Positions 12,520 through 25,277 of a stretch of 64,000 nt of DNA are shown one piece after another (within the stretch, counting starts at the first letter, position 1; every line of letters starts with the position of its first letter). Source of the DNA: Watersipora subatra (taxonomy: Eukaryota > Bryozoa > Gymnolaemata > Cheilostomatida > Watersiporidae); NCBI RefSeq assembly GCF_963576615.1, contig NC_088714.1:3596001-3660000 (forward strand), in the 5' to 3' direction. The position numbers and the translations under genes are program-made. The notes under the pieces are model-generated. The model saw only the letters and a list, made by a program, of their open reading frames with translations, was not told where the DNA came from and did not search any database.

Positions 12520-14313
12520 CCCTACAGGATGAATTTATTCGCGGAGTTATATTTCGCGAATTTTGTCTTTTCATGCATATTCGCGGATGAATTTATTCGC
12601 GGCTGAAAACTGCCAGTCTAGGAAAAGTTAACTCTATTGCGGCTAGTAATAGTTATTCCTACGCATGCGCACACCGCGTGTTCTGGTTTATATTTAGCTT
12701 ACAACTGCGAGGCGATCATGCTATTCTACGGTAAACAATTTTTGCTGCGTCCAGAGGTTTTCACGAATATTCATCGCTTTGGAGGCCTTTGATAAGCCAA
12801 CAACTTGTGGTAAGTAATGAGTTTTTTACATTTACTAAATTAGTTGAACTTTACTTTGGTTTTTCGGTAAAACGCAATACTAATTTTTTCCATCCATACT
12901 GCTTCATTATTTGTTTTAGTGTGAGAGAGAGAGATTTTTCATCATAGACCGAAGAACAATGATTGCAAGGGTGGTAGATGCCATTCTTAGAAGATCACCA
13001 ATCATTCAGGGAGGTTTGCAAATTGAGGTAGAAGTGACTGCAGCTACTTACGAGAAGAATATATCTGTTTTTTAAAAAGGAACAAAAACGCCTCTACGAG
13101 CACAAATCTTTGGCCAACCGGCAAAACTTTGCAATAGTAAGCCACGGGGAGAGTTCTGATGATAACTTCCTTACCAGCCATGTAGTAGCGAGAAAATCGC
13201 CTTCAACGCCTACCCAAGGCAGTGACAGAGCTGCTATTACCAAATTAACTAGTCAGAAAGCACCATTACACGCTAGTATTCACATATCAAGAGTACCAGT
13301 TTAATTTTATTGCTAGACAACCGCCATATGGACTAAATTGTTTATATTTACTCCATTCATCGTTTGTAAAATTTTATTTGTATTTAAAATATTTTATTTG
13401 TACTCTCAAGTTTGTAATAAATTATAATATATCTATACATGAAATAAAATATATAATTTAATCATGTTTGCTACAGCGATATCAAGGAGTTGTTGTCGAT
13501 GAAGGGGTCTAGGTCGACTGGTTGCCTCTCTGCCAATATTCCTGCCTTGATGAATATTACTACTTGTCTCTAGTTTTCGTAATCGGAGTAAGTTGTTTCA
13601 TTCTCAATCTGCAGTAAACACAAAAAAGAAAAAATATTAACGAGTGTTGAGGAAGTACAACAACAATAGCTGAAGTATTTGATGAAAGCGATCAGTTTTT
13701 AAACAAAAGAATTAACTAACGCAGTTGATTATGGAAAAACGTATCTGCACTGCAAGTCAAATACATACCATAATGTCCAGATCATGATCGTCCTTGACTT
13801 CAGTATTAGAGATTGATGGAGTTGATTCTAATGTAAAAAGACTAGGAGAGCTTTTTTGTTATGCTGAAGCCATGCCGAATAACTTGTAAAAATCTTGAAT
13901 AATTTTGTAAAGTTTGACGCAATGGCAATAAAGCTCGAAGCCTGGCGATGATTTTAAAGAAGTTTTGGAACTCGGCTACGTTTAGTACTTCTGCCTCGCG
14001 GCTATTTTCGCGATGACGCCATTCTGCATATCTTGTGACAACCTTGAATAATTTTGTAAATAAATGTGATGCATCGCCAATGGTGTTAGCTCAAAGCTCA
14101 GGCAATGATTTTAAAAAATGTTTTGGAACTCAATTACGTTTAGAATTTACATTAAAAACTAGGCTAGCGACTAGTTTTCAATTTGATGCAGTAGTTATTC
14201 TCTCTTATGATTAAAAATAGAACTAATTATTCACTGTATTTAATAATTCGCGGGATCGACTGTTCGCGAAATCGCGAATTTTTATGACCAACGAATATTT
14301 TCATCCTGTAGGG
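12520..14313. mobile_element. TA-flanked TIR element (Tc1/mariner-type size and TSD), non-autonomous
   Basis: The terminal inverted repeats begin CCCTACAGGATGAA, and both ends also carry TTCGCG words beyond this. TA at 12518-12519 and 14314-14315 is the target-site duplication, proven by frame restoration of the interrupted PLE. The 1.8-kb interior shows no transposase motif that I recognise. Confidence 0.82.
13580..13855 (-). other. Possible two short exons inside the TA-flanked element
   Basis: On the minus strand an acceptor-like TTTTTACATTAG precedes a segment that can be read as STPSISNTEVKDDHDLDIM, followed by GTATGT. A later CAG leads to IENETTYSDYEN and TAG. This looks like the acidic end of a spliced gene carried by the element. 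There is no family match; it may be chance. Confidence 0.2.
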
Positions 14314-15195
14314 TATTCATCGGCTTCGATGTCATTAAATTTTACCCTTCGATATAAAAAAACTACTGCTGTCAGCCCTAGAATTTGTCACTGGTTACGC
14401 GACCATAATAGAGCGAGATGAGGCAATAATCCTACATGCCAAGAAATCAATCCTATATCACAAAGACAGTCATGGGGTAAAAACACTTCACATAATTTAT
14501 TCGATGTAACAATGGGAAGTCTTAATGGCGCCACAACATGTGAGCTAGCCGTGAATACATCTTATACCAAATATCTAAAAAATACCAGAACAAATTTGGA
14601 CTGTACAGAGACGATGGACTGGGGGCGTTGAAGTTGAATGCAACACCACATCAAGTTGACAACATCAAGAAAGACCTGTGCGCTATCTTTAGCTCACTTG
14701 ATTTAAAAATAACAATAGAAGCCAACAAAAAACAAACTTCTTAGACATAGCCCTAATCCTAAAGTATGCACCTACAACAAACCAAACCATTACCTATGCT
14801 CACACAGATTCTAACCACCCACCACAAGATACCACTAGCAATTAACAAGACTCAGAAATTTCATCGATGAAAAAGCCTTTAAACAAGCTGCCTTATTTAT
14901 CAGGAAGCATTAGCAAAGAGCAAATACCAACACAAGCTAGAATTCTCCTCACCAAGAGCTCAACAACTGAAGACAAGTAATAGACAAAGAAAGAGAAACA
15001 CAATCTGGTACAAACCCCCTTACGGCAACACCGTACACACTAACATCGGAGAACCTTTCTTCAATTTAATCGATGAAGAATTTTCTACCAACCACAAGCT
15101 ACATAAAATCTTAAATCGAAATGTTATAAAATTAAGCTATAGCTGTATGAACAACGTAAAACAGGCAATCAAATCTCACAACCAGAAGCTACTAT

Positions 15196-15994
15196 TGTAA
15201 GGTTCCCACAGATCGAAGCTCACACGATGATCGGAGTTCCCACAATCAGAACAAACCAAGTGCATTTCAATTAAAGACATGACAGTCATCCGAACATTTA
15301 TATATCTTTATTAAACAAGAATACACCGGATAATACACCCTCCACCAACAGAATGACATTAAAAAGACATTTCATTAACAATTCTTATAAACATATACAT
15401 ATTCCATCTAGGGTTGCATGACTATGTTAAAATTATCTAACCAAAGTAAATTAACTCTACCCATCTTGGCTATCCGTTTTCCGAGTTATTGGTCTAACTT
15501 GACCATAAAACTATTTCACACTTTCGAACTTTAGTATATTTTTAGTATAACTCATTTCCTAAGCATTTAATCTTAATTAGTTGTGGCTTCACATTCTTAT
15601 ATATATACGACTCCTTCACTTTATCAGCGAGTCTTTTGAATTGTTCGTGCACGATATATCTACGAAGCTCCGGAGCCGCATTCACTTATATTTTATTCTT
15701 CTTTTGATATGTTCTTATACGTCTCTACAACTCTCTCTCTCTTGAAGCCAGGTATTCTCATACTGTATTTTAGTTTTATTTTGGTATCAGCCATTGTGTA
15801 ACTTTTAATAGCTTTTAAGCTTGTGATTGTTTAATTTTGGAATTAAATAAATTATTGATTTGTGTTTGTAAAATAACTTGCTTATTTACTTCCTTGCTAA
15901 CTAATTCTCACACAAATTAAAAGAAGACAACTACCAAAAATCAGGTCAAATTAACAACCTAAAGATTGCGTCTATTTTTGGGCAAATCTTTACA
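15196..15994. mobile_element. Solo LTR, copy 1 (inserted in PLE E)
   Basis: A 799-bp unit starting TGTAAGG and ending CTTTACA (TG...CA ends), flanked by the 4-bp duplication CTAT at 15192-15195 and 15995-15998. It contains a TATA-like TATATATACGA run, AATTAAATAAA and no coding region. A second copy with its own 4-bp duplication is at 57953. LTR ends with 4-bp duplications suggest a Gypsy- or BEL-type LTR retrotransposon reduced to one LTR by recombination. The parent element is not identified. Confidence 0.8.
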
Positions 15995-16567
15995 CTATCA
16001 CAGAACAATCCAGAAACAACTAATCCTGGCTGTAATTGTAGAAATAAGAACACCTGTCCTTTACCGGACAAACGCCTAGCAAAAGCCAGATTATACCAGG
16101 CAAGTGTAACAACTACCAATAACATAAAACCTGTAGCCACATATGTGGGACTCTCTGAAAACAGCTTCAAAACAAAATATAACGATCACAAATCTACATT
16201 CAATGACATAGCTAAATGCCACTCTACCGAACTAAGTAGTTACATATGGGACCTCAAAGAAAGCAGCACCGACTATCACATCACCTGGCAAATTTTATCA
16301 TACGCCAAGCCTTACTCGAACAGCAGAAAATGCAAGTTATGTAGTTTGGAAAAATATTTCATCATTTACAGACCTGAGAAGACAACTCTAAACAAACGAA
16401 GTGAACTCATATCTACTTGTAGAAATTCTAGGAAACATCTTTTACAAAATAGCGTTACGTAATAGGCTTCACCAATCTAGCTTTTACTAGCTTACAATAC
16501 CTGAGCTTCTATTTTAGTTTACCAACTCATGCAGAATTTCATGTATAATCCTCATTAAGCATTTTAA

Positions 16568-16612
16568 CTGATGAGTGTTACAGACCTTTTGTGTAATATG
16601 AAACCTTTAGTA
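16568..16612 (+). ncRNA. Hammerhead ribozyme core in PLE E 3' region
   Basis: CTGATGA (16568-16574) is followed by a 7-bp stem II (TGTTACA with TGTAATA, one G-U), then GAAAC at 16600-16604 and a weak stem III ending in a TA cleavage dinucleotide (16611-16612). The outer part of stem I (AGCAT/ATGCT) pairs but the inner part does not. Confidence 0.65.
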
Positions 16613-16964
16613 ATTTTTATGCTCAGTCAAATTTTAATAAATGTCTTACCAAATTTAAATTAAGCTCTACTTCAGTATCGAGCACTTTGTACCGACTTTT
16701 AGCCTAAATTTTATTGAATTATATATACTAGTTATGGAAAATAGTTTTACTTGTCTTTGCAGCTACTGGCAGTTTCATTACCTCTCCTGCCAATCATCAG
16801 GCTGTTACCAAATTATCTTAGTCTTACTTTACTGTATCAACTTATAAAATAGTAGAACCTTAGTTGTAATTATATATATATACTATTATATATAGTATAA
16901 ATATATATTATACTTATGCTATATCAAATCAACCAGATCACAAAAGAGACTTTTGAACTATAAG

Positions 16965-18030
16965 GAAATGATAAATTTGGTGCAGTGAGAACAACTCCTA
17001 AACAAACTGAAAAGCTCAAGAAAGATTTGTAGACATTCTGTCAATATGGGCTGAAAGAACTGGAGATGCAAATAAAAGCATCATTGACTTTCTAGATATA
17101 TCTTTAGATCTATGGAATGGATTATATAAGCCTTTCAGCAAGCCCAACAATACTCCTAGATATGCGCACACAAGATCATCCACCGTCCATCATTAAGAAC
17201 ATTCCAGCGCCAGTCAATCTGCGCCTCTCCACAATATCATCCAATGAAGATATATCAAGTCAACACACGAAAGAACACCAAGAAGCACTTTATAGAAGTG
17301 GTTACTATCATAAATTGACATTCAGTGAGATTGCAACACCACATAACTCTTGAACTAAACGCAGGAGAAATATCCTCTGGAATAAACCCCCTTTCTCTAA
17401 AAATGTTGCTACCAATCTAGGAAAGCTTTTCTACAGATCTCTGAATGAAAAATTTCCCAGAGATCACAAACTTCAATCAATATTCAATAAAAACAATGTA
17501 AAATTTAGCTACAGCTGCATGAAAAATATTGGACAAAGTATTGCGAATAAAAACAAAGTACAACTGTAAACAAAAATTCAACAGCGACATGCAACTGTCA
17601 AGACTAGAATACATGCCAGTTACTAAATGCATGCACGTCCAGCTCTGTCATCTATCAGGCTACAGCTATAACTAATGAACCTGATGCCGCCAATCAAACA
17701 TATGTTGGCCTAACAGAGAGCCCATTCAAGACAAGATACTACAACCATGGCAGCAGCTTCAACAATCCAACAAAACGAACATCAACTGACCAATGTAGTT
17801 TTATATGGCAGCTTCAAGATCGGTCAACATCAAGATCCTGTACAACATCAAGTGGAGAATATTGAAGAAAGCTAGTAGTTACAAAAAGACCAGTAAACGC
17901 TGTAATTTGTGCATATGAGAGAAATACTTTATTCAATACAAACCTGAACTTGCAAGTTTAAACTCACAAAACAAGCTTGTGTAAATGTGCATACATTCTA
18001 ATAAGCATATGATTTGCAATACTGTCACAT
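16965..18030 (+). mobile_element. Penelope-like element F, 5'-truncated and decayed
   Basis: Begins inside the RT (KFGAVRTTPKQTEKLKKDL near 16975). It continues with FLDISLDLWNGLYKPFSK, HPPSIIKNIPAPVNLRLSTISS (17117-17353), KPPFSKNVATNLGKLF, and VKFSYSCMKNI. Then come a broken Cys linker, GIY-YIG remnants (VIYQATAITN, TYVGLTESPFKTRYYNHGSSF) and the tail LASLNSQNKLV. Stops and frameshifts throughout. Confidence 0.82.
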
Positions 18031-18129
18031 AAACAAATTATAATACTATGTATTGTTGGCTGTGATCCTTGGGCTACTTGATATGTTGTTGCATACAGTC
18101 ACATGAACTCCAGATCATTTCAGTTTCAC

Positions 18130-18163
18130 CTGATGAATGGTGACAACCGTGAAACTCATAGTA
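18130..18163 (+). ncRNA. Hammerhead ribozyme core in PLE F 3' region
   Basis: CTGATGA (18130-18136), stem II ATGGT/ACCGT with a GACA loop, GAAAC (18151-18155) and a perfect 3-bp stem III (ACT/AGT, loop CAT) ending in GTA (18161-18163). I could not pair a convincing stem I, so folding is uncertain. Confidence 0.6.
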
Positions 18164-18674
18164 AATAGTTTTTAAAGTTTACAGTTTTTAATACATTTCA
18201 TATATATACATACATGTGTATATATATACATATATATACATGTAGATATCTAATATTAGACGATGTCTCATTACAAGAGTGGGTCATAACTGTTCATATG
18301 AATTAGAGCAACTTTTGCTATTGTCTAGCAGTACAACTATTTATAAATCTCTTGATGCAGTTCAAAAATCAAACTAAGTTATGCATTAACCTGGAAAGTT
18401 TTTAAACTCCTTCAAAAGCTTCCCATGATACTTTTTTTAAATCAACTGGTACAAAAAGCATAAGCTCCAATTTTTATTGTTTCGAAACCTGGATGCATCA
18501 GAGTTTGACAATTGAACAAAGAAAGTTCCAAAAAAGATTTTGCCACATGCCATTGAAACAACAAAACTATCTAGGTATGGCACAAGAAATGTTTTCATAC
18601 CGAGAGTTTCTACAGACACCTTAACTCAAAAGTTAGTTTTTCACTTCTATATTTAATATTTATTTTCAACTATC

Positions 18675-21600
18675 ATGTCTAGCTTCACTACTTTCACTTG
18701 TTTGAGACTTCTTCCTCATCACTTTCTGTCTATCTCTTTTGTCGATCGGATGACCGAACAAACGATTAACAGTAGTGATTCAGACGGGTCACTCTTGTGT
18801 CTGCAGGTAGTCAGACAGAGACAAAAACTGACATTTTTATTTACCACGGATACGGAAACTGGCAAAAAATAGATTCAGTACCACTAAGACACAGAATTAT
18901 ATATAATACTCTTAATATCAAAAACTAACACGCACTTGGAAACCCTAAAATACAGAGAAAAAGACTGTCTTATTTCCAATTACACGATGGGATCTGTACC
19001 AAACCTATAGGAAAATGTGAATGATGGAAAGTCAACACTTCAAAGTTTATGCAGTGAAGACGAAGAACATGGAGCTTGTTATCAGCAGCTCATAAGTTAT
19101 CTCCTTTGATCTAGGGTTCCCCAATATCAAGAAAGAGTGGGTGAATGTTGCAAATCAATATGAATACAGTGAAATGAACAACATTCTAGACACAACAACA
19201 AGTCTTCGGAGGAGATAAGTTTCTACCCGGTGAGTATCACATTGAAGTAGCCTCAAAAGTTACATTTACTTATAAAAAAGATCTTAAGGAAAAGCTTAGG
19301 TCACTGCCTAAAAATAGATTAGTCTCCGATGTAGACATCCCAACCCCCTGGATAAGTAACATTTTGGCGAAGAGAAAACTTAATGGTAAGCTGAGAGTAT
19401 GCCTAGGTCCAGTTAATCTCAATAAAACTTTTAAAAAAATCATTTCCCAGGCTAATGTTAGAAGTTGTATTACCCGAACTGGACGAGGATAAAGTATTTC
19501 CATTCTGTGATGCAAAGGATGAGCTCCTACAAGTTAGATTGGATTATGAATCGGGTGGCCTTACTTCTTTCTGGACACCATTTGACATGTTTAAATGGCT
19601 TCAGATGCCATTTGGTCTGTCATCCAGTCCAGAGGAGTTTTAGAGAAAACTATCAGATGCATTTGTCAAATTTGATTAATACACATTGAAGGTATACTTA
19701 TCATAGCAGAAGACATTCTCTATATGGCAAGGAGAAACAGTTGAGGAAACTACAGAAGACCACAACGCCCACCTAAAAAAGCTGCAAGAGGAAGCTCAAC
19801 AAGTTAACCTGAAGCTCATCAGAAGTGTAAGTTTTTATTGGATCACCTGACCTACAGTGAACACATCATATCAAAAGATGCAGTCAAGAAATATCCAAAC
19901 AAGACAAGTACCATCTTGGGCATCGCAACTCCCAAAGACAGTGATGTTGTCAGAAAATTTCTAGGTTGTATCAATTATCTCTCCAAATTCTTCTCCAACT
20001 GTTCAGCAGAGACAGAATCACTAAGACGACTCGCAGACTTGGCTGATAGAAATTTTGAGCCATAAATCGACCAAGAACAAGCTTTTGACAGTCTGAATGA
20101 ACTTGCCACAACCGTACAGTTTGTCAAGGTGAATAAACCAATGATTGTGCAAACCGATGCAAGTACCGATGGCCTAGGAGGGCTCTTTCAAAAAGGCAAA
20201 TCAATAGCCTTTGCTTCGCAAAGTTTTACTGATAATGAAAAAAATTATGCTCTTATCGAGTTTGAGCTACTGGCGATCGTGTATACCATGCAGAAATTTG
20301 ACCAATATGTATTTGGTAATCCCTATGTAATTATCCACACAGATCCTGAGCCTTTGATACCAATATTTAGCAAATTATTTTCTCAAGGCGCCTCGAAGAT
20401 TGCATTTCATGATGCTGTTATTACAACGCTATCTATCCAATGTAATCTACACACTAGGAGCTGAACAGATTACAGCAGACATGCCATCAGGATATCCTAT
20501 ACACAGACCATGTAGCAAGGAAATTTTTGAAGGCTAGATCTTCCAAACTTTTCTACTTTGAGCTCAACTCCTGTGATCCTCAACAACATGCACCCATTTC
20601 TGCACCAACATATGCAGATCAAACAAGTCACTGTGAACCCTTTAGAGTTACAAGAAGTTAGCCTATTTATCACCACAAGATGCCCGGCATCTCACAAAGA
20701 CTTGGATGCTAATCTGCAGTTGTACTACCAAAACCAGAATCAGCTAACCCTATTGGATGAAGTAGTTTCCAAGGGATCTTTTCTCAGAGATACCCAACAG
20801 AGAGACTGCGAAAATTATACTCTAGTCACCAAGGGATTGCTGCTACTCTACATAGAACCAAGTCTTGTGTATATTGACTGTCGATGTCTGAAGATATCAG
20901 AAGGAATACCAAACAATGTGTCAGTTGTGCCATGGATGAATCAAACCAACACAAATACACTATCCAGAATAATAAATTTACGGTCACACCCTAGAGTAGT
21001 CGAAATGGATCTCTTCACCTACAAAACAGAGACTATCTGGTCATAGTCGACTACCTTAATGACTTCTCTATGTGTGAATACCTGAAGGAAACATCATCGA
21101 AAGAATTCCATCACATGTAAAAGAAGACATTTACCAGATTGGGCATCCCAGACATAGTCCAGTCTGATAACATACCTCAGTTTACTGCATCCGAGTTCAC
21201 ATTTTTCAGTAACAAATGGGGTTTCAACCACACTACTAGCTCCCCAGGACATCCCAAGTCAAATGGTAACGCAGAGTCTTTTGTCAAGATTCATAAACAA
21301 ATCATGAAACGCAGATATGATCTCTATCTGGCTCTGTTAAGATACAAGAATACTCCGACAGCTGGAATGTCTACCTTAACCGTAGAAAGGAGATTAAGAA
21401 CGTCTACCAAGTTTGTGCTTCCAATGCGTGAAACTCTGATGAAACCTGCAAATTTACTGACCTTACAGCAGAACATATTGAAAAAGCTTGTAACTCAGAA
21501 AAGCTGAAATCAATCCACCAAGAATCTGCAGCATCTAGAAGTTGACAGTCCATTACTCACCAAAAGCTTAAATCGGAAAAGTAATAGATGGGAGAGGTAA
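18675..21600 (+). mobile_element. Gypsy-type LTR retrotransposon pol remnant
   Basis: Protease-proximal region at 18675-18870. Reverse transcriptase: LNGKLRVCLGPVNLNK (about 19380), VLPELDEDKVFPFCDAKD (19455 on), SFWTPFDMFKWLQMPFGLSS. Connection: FLGCINYLSKF (about 19960). RNase H: VQTDASTDGLGGLFQKGK and FASQSFTDNEKNYALIEFELLAIVY (20129-20464). Integrase: IVQSDNIPQFTASEF with SSPGHPKSNGNAESFVK (21139-21300), keeping the second D and the E of the DDE triad. Stops and frameshifts split it into at least six pieces. gag and both LTRs were not found. A retrotransposon, not an infectious virus: no env is seen. Confidence 0.88.
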
Positions 21601-22395
21601 AGTGATAGAACATCGTGTACATTGTTTGCTGTGCATTCTAGTATATTGTCAAAAATTACAATAAAATAAGCCACGAGCAAATTTTACATAAGCGAAATTG
21701 TGATGACTAACATAATTTTATGTTTTACAGAATAGTGAGACTGTGTGATGGTTATCTTACATCAGCTGCGAAATAGACTTTCGTAAGAAAAACGAATATT
21801 CAGCACTGCAGCGAGCTGTTTGACGTCTTCGCGCACGCGGTCAAGCTAGAACTTTCAAAGAGTAATACATGTACTTTTAGTGCTAACGTTTTGATCAATA
21901 CGTTTTGAATCTAAAATATAGTACACAGTCTAATAGTTTTTAATCCGTGTTTATTGCACAACGTTTGAGTGCGACGGGGATGTACCAATAACGCACGATC
22001 TATTCTGTAGCTTGTTAGCTTTACGCTTGTAGCTTTAAAAATAGCGGTTTCATGTTTTTGCATCGTGAGATCCGTAAGTAGCATGTGCCTAATTCTGCAT
22101 TCATGTCAGATTTATTTTCAATATTATTTCTTTAATTGAAACAAATGGCGCGTGCCATATAAACTCATTTGATAGTCTGCATAGTTGCTCAATCAAATCT
22201 AATTGTCGGTAGTTTCTTTTTAGTACATTAAATTATAGGCAATTGCCTATCACTACGTATATTATTGCAATACAAACATAGATCCTTACTCAATAGTAAT
22301 AGTGCACTTGTAATTAGTCCCAGGGGCCTTGAGAAAGTGCCTCAGAAGTAAAACTTTGGTTAATCTTTTGGTTCACCTAGATTTCAGCATTAAGC
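21601..22395. other. No gene seen
   Basis: Spacer between the Gypsy pol remnant and the end of the minus-strand LINE. May include untranslated ends of either; no repeat boundaries are visible. Confidence 0.4.
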
Positions 22396-22399
22396 TGAG

Positions 22400-24850
22400 T
22401 TATGTTTCAGTCTGAGATTTAAGTCTAACGGTTTTGGGTAAGAAACTGTTATGAAAGAGGCGAGTCATGGCATATATTGATGTTAGTTCACCACGGGCAG
22501 CAGCACGTGTGATTATGGCAACATTCTTTCTGTCAGTAGTAAGCTCATCATAAGCAGAAGCTAGAGCATTATGCTTACTTTCATGTGATAGGATCTTCAT
22601 CAGTAAAGCTACTCTCTGATTTCTTTTTCTGGTTTCAAGCGATTGTAAACCTAGTTTTCACGGGTGTTGCTGACACTATCTTTACCTTCAAGATTGGCTA
22701 TGAATTGTGTTGCTCAGTTTTGAACCATTTCCAAATTATGTACTGTCTGTCTGTCACTCGGATCCCATACTGTACAAGCATATTTCAGAACAGGACGACA
22801 CAAGGTTGTATAAGCAAGTTTTTTAGACTGTGATGGTGCATCGTATAGAGTGTGTTTATGCATCTAAGAACCTTGGAAGCTTTGTTGGTTTTCTCAGTAA
22901 TGTGTGCATCGAAGCGTAGGTTAGACCGTAAGGTGACACCACTATATTTTACGGTATCAACACATGTAAGAGTTCTATCACCCAGTAAATATTGTGACTG
23001 TTGTTGCTCTAAGTTTCCAAATATTATCAGTTCACACTTGGCTGAGTTGAAAAGCATTTTTCATTTAGTTGACCAATCATAAACTGCATCAATATCAGCC
23101 TGAAATTTTCTTTGGTCTTCTGTAGAATTTACTTCTGAGTAAAGCAGTGTATCATCCGCATACAGACTGACTTTGCACTTTACAGCTACAGGCAGATCAT
23201 TGATATAGATAAGAAACAGTGTGGGGTCCTACTGTTTCCCTGTGGGACTCCTAAAGTTACTGGGGAGCTGAGAAGATTATGTTCCTCGAAGCACTACAGC
23301 TTGGTTTCGGTTTGTTAGAAAATCTTGAACCCAATTTGCTATTTGTGAATGAAGTCCTTCGATCTGTCATATTTTAAGCATAAGCAGTCGGTGTGGCACC
23401 TTATCAAACGCCTTTTTGAAATCAAGGGCAACAGTATGGGTACAGGACCGAGTCTCAGCAGTCTTAACTAAATCATGATATGTAGAGCACAGCTGTGTCT
23501 CACATGAGAGACCTGAGCAGAAACCATGCTGGCGATTGTGTAGCACATTATTAAGAACAACATTTAGATAGTGGAGAACAATATGCTCTAGCATTTTACA
23601 AGGAGTGCTAATCAGCGAGATTGGTCTATAGTTTGATGGTTCATCAGTTGGGCCTTTCTTGTAAATTGGGGTGACATGAGCAGACTGCCACCAATTGGGC
23701 AGCTTGCAACTATCAATAGAAACCTGGAATATGTGTGATAGACACTGTGCAGCAATGTCTGGGGCTATTAGCATCTCACACTTTCTTATATTATCTGGTC
23801 CAGGAGGTTTATTATTTTTCAAGTTTTTGATGAGGGTTCTTACTCCTTTCGCTGTAACTTCCATAGTTTTTTGCGGTATGTCCATCAAGGGGAGATCTGA
23901 TATCAGCTTGTTTTGGCAGAACTGTTCATGAAAAAAAGAGTTCAAAGTTTCTGCACACATTTTCTCATCACTGGTAGTGAGATCATTTGGTAATTTCAAT
24001 GACAATAGGATGGATTTGGAGGTATTTTGAGACTATCTGACATGCTTATAGAAAGGTTTGCAGTTACCCTTTTCCAGAGGCTTACTGACTTTATATAAGA
24101 GAAAGTCTTTCTTGAGTTTTTTCAAAACTTTTTAATTTCCCGTCTCTCCTGCTGGTAACGACAAAAAAAGAATGGATTCCCTGTTGCCTTGTATTTTAGA
24201 TGCGTTTTTCATTGTTTAGCCAGCAGTTTTTCCCCATGCTTGTTTAGCCATTTTAACCTACTGTTTTGAGCTGGAAATCTCTTAGTGGGTACATGTAATG
24301 CAACAGCTGATCGAAATGAACTAGAAAAAAAATCCCACATCGTCTCCACATCATATATAGTAGACAGTTGTTGTTCTACCAACTGCATATCATTTTCAAA
24401 AGCTTCAACATCTGCATCACGAAAAATACGACTTCTTATTTCAAAACTAGTTTTACAAATTTTAGAATTTTGCACTGGAATGCAAATCGCAGCTGTGACA
24501 ATAAAATGATCATTAAGCCCAGGCATAATAATGCGTGTAACGGTGACACATGCAGCATTGTTAGTACACAGGAGATCAAGTGTGTTACCCAACACATGAG
24601 TAGGTCCTCGAACTAGTTGACATAGGTTGTTTTCATTCATCATGCTGATGAAGTTACAATGAATTTCTGTGTACTGGGCATTTGGCTTTACAGAAAGAGT
24701 TGTCCAATCAATTCCAAGCAAGTTCATGTCATCAGCAAATACAATGTCATGGTTTGGAAATTTAGCATAGACATCAGTGAATATGTCATTTAGGGTATTA
24801 ATGTTCTAGATAGATACATATGGATGATAATAACAGCATATTATAAGCTT
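22400..24850 (-). mobile_element. CR1-like LINE ORF2 (endonuclease and reverse transcriptase), decayed
   Basis: Minus strand. The end of the apurinic-type endonuclease is at 24850-24400 (DDMNLLGIDWTTLSV, GPTHVLGNTLDLL, PGLNDHFIV). RT blocks lie at 24005-23367 (NNKPPGPDNI, PIYKKGPTDEPSNYRPISL, CKMLEHIV, HGFCSGLSCETQL, ALDFKKAFDKVPHRLL). The catalytic YADD lies near 23155 (VSLYADDTLLYSEV), and the thumb region is at 23057-22785 (SAKCELIIFGN, YSGVTLRSNLRFDAHI). The C-terminal part ends near 22400. Stops and frameshifts around 23366, 23270 and 23075 break it. Block order and spacing fit CR1/Jockey-type LINEs. Confidence 0.88.
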
Positions 24851-25277
24851 GGGAGAAATTTTGATAATCATTTCTTTGTCATATGTGTTAATGACAAGAC
24901 ATGAGGCTTGTAGAGACTTTTTAGCAGCTATCAAAACACCACCACCATATACATTACGGTCTAGTCTAAAAAATGTCAAGGTCCGAATCTATAATATTGT
25001 GATCACTAATTGTACAGTCAACATGCGTTTCAGTTAGACAAATAAGATCGTAGTTTAGAGTGAGACTACAAAGTTCTGAAAATTTCCCCTTTGATGACCT
25101 AGTATTCGCAAAAAAAGTTTTAGACCCTGGTTGAATGTCTGTTGTCCATCGTCAGATCTGCCCATTCCCCCGAGTTTGATGTTTTCCCCTGAATTTTCTG
25201 GTCTCTTATTCTATAATCAGTATTGTTGCCATTGCTGTTCTGTTTAAGGACACGTATGTTCTCTCTAAGTGAAAATT

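Larger units (their letters stand above)
12190..16462 (+). mobile_element. Penelope-like element E, split by two insertions
   Basis: Fragments in order: the N-terminal/RT entry region 12190-12519 (AYVTLKDHKENFINNPQHRFI); RT 14316-15195 (GFDVIKFYPS, MGSLNGATTCELA, GLYRDDGLGA, IWYKPPYG-like end); then KLSYSCMNN near 15130; and, after an LTR insertion, the Cys linker and GIY-YIG domain with intact tail 15999-16462 (CNCRNKNTCPL, LYQASVTTTN, YVGLSENSFKTKYNDHKSTF, CKLCSLEKYFIIYRPEKTTLNKRSELISTCR). Removing the DNA transposon at 12520-14313 with one TA joins the RT in frame across that point. Removing the LTR with one CTAT does the same downstream. Other frameshifts in 14340-15000 show independent decay. 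Confidence 0.87.

Noticed and set aside
13150-13170. Further CTGATGA-like hammerhead start (also at 60365 and 63390)
   Set aside because: No GAAA with a pairable stem II follows within a sensible distance.
18675-21600. Endogenous retrovirus
   Set aside because: RT, RNase H and integrase are Gypsy-like and no envelope frame is present; called an LTR retrotransposon.
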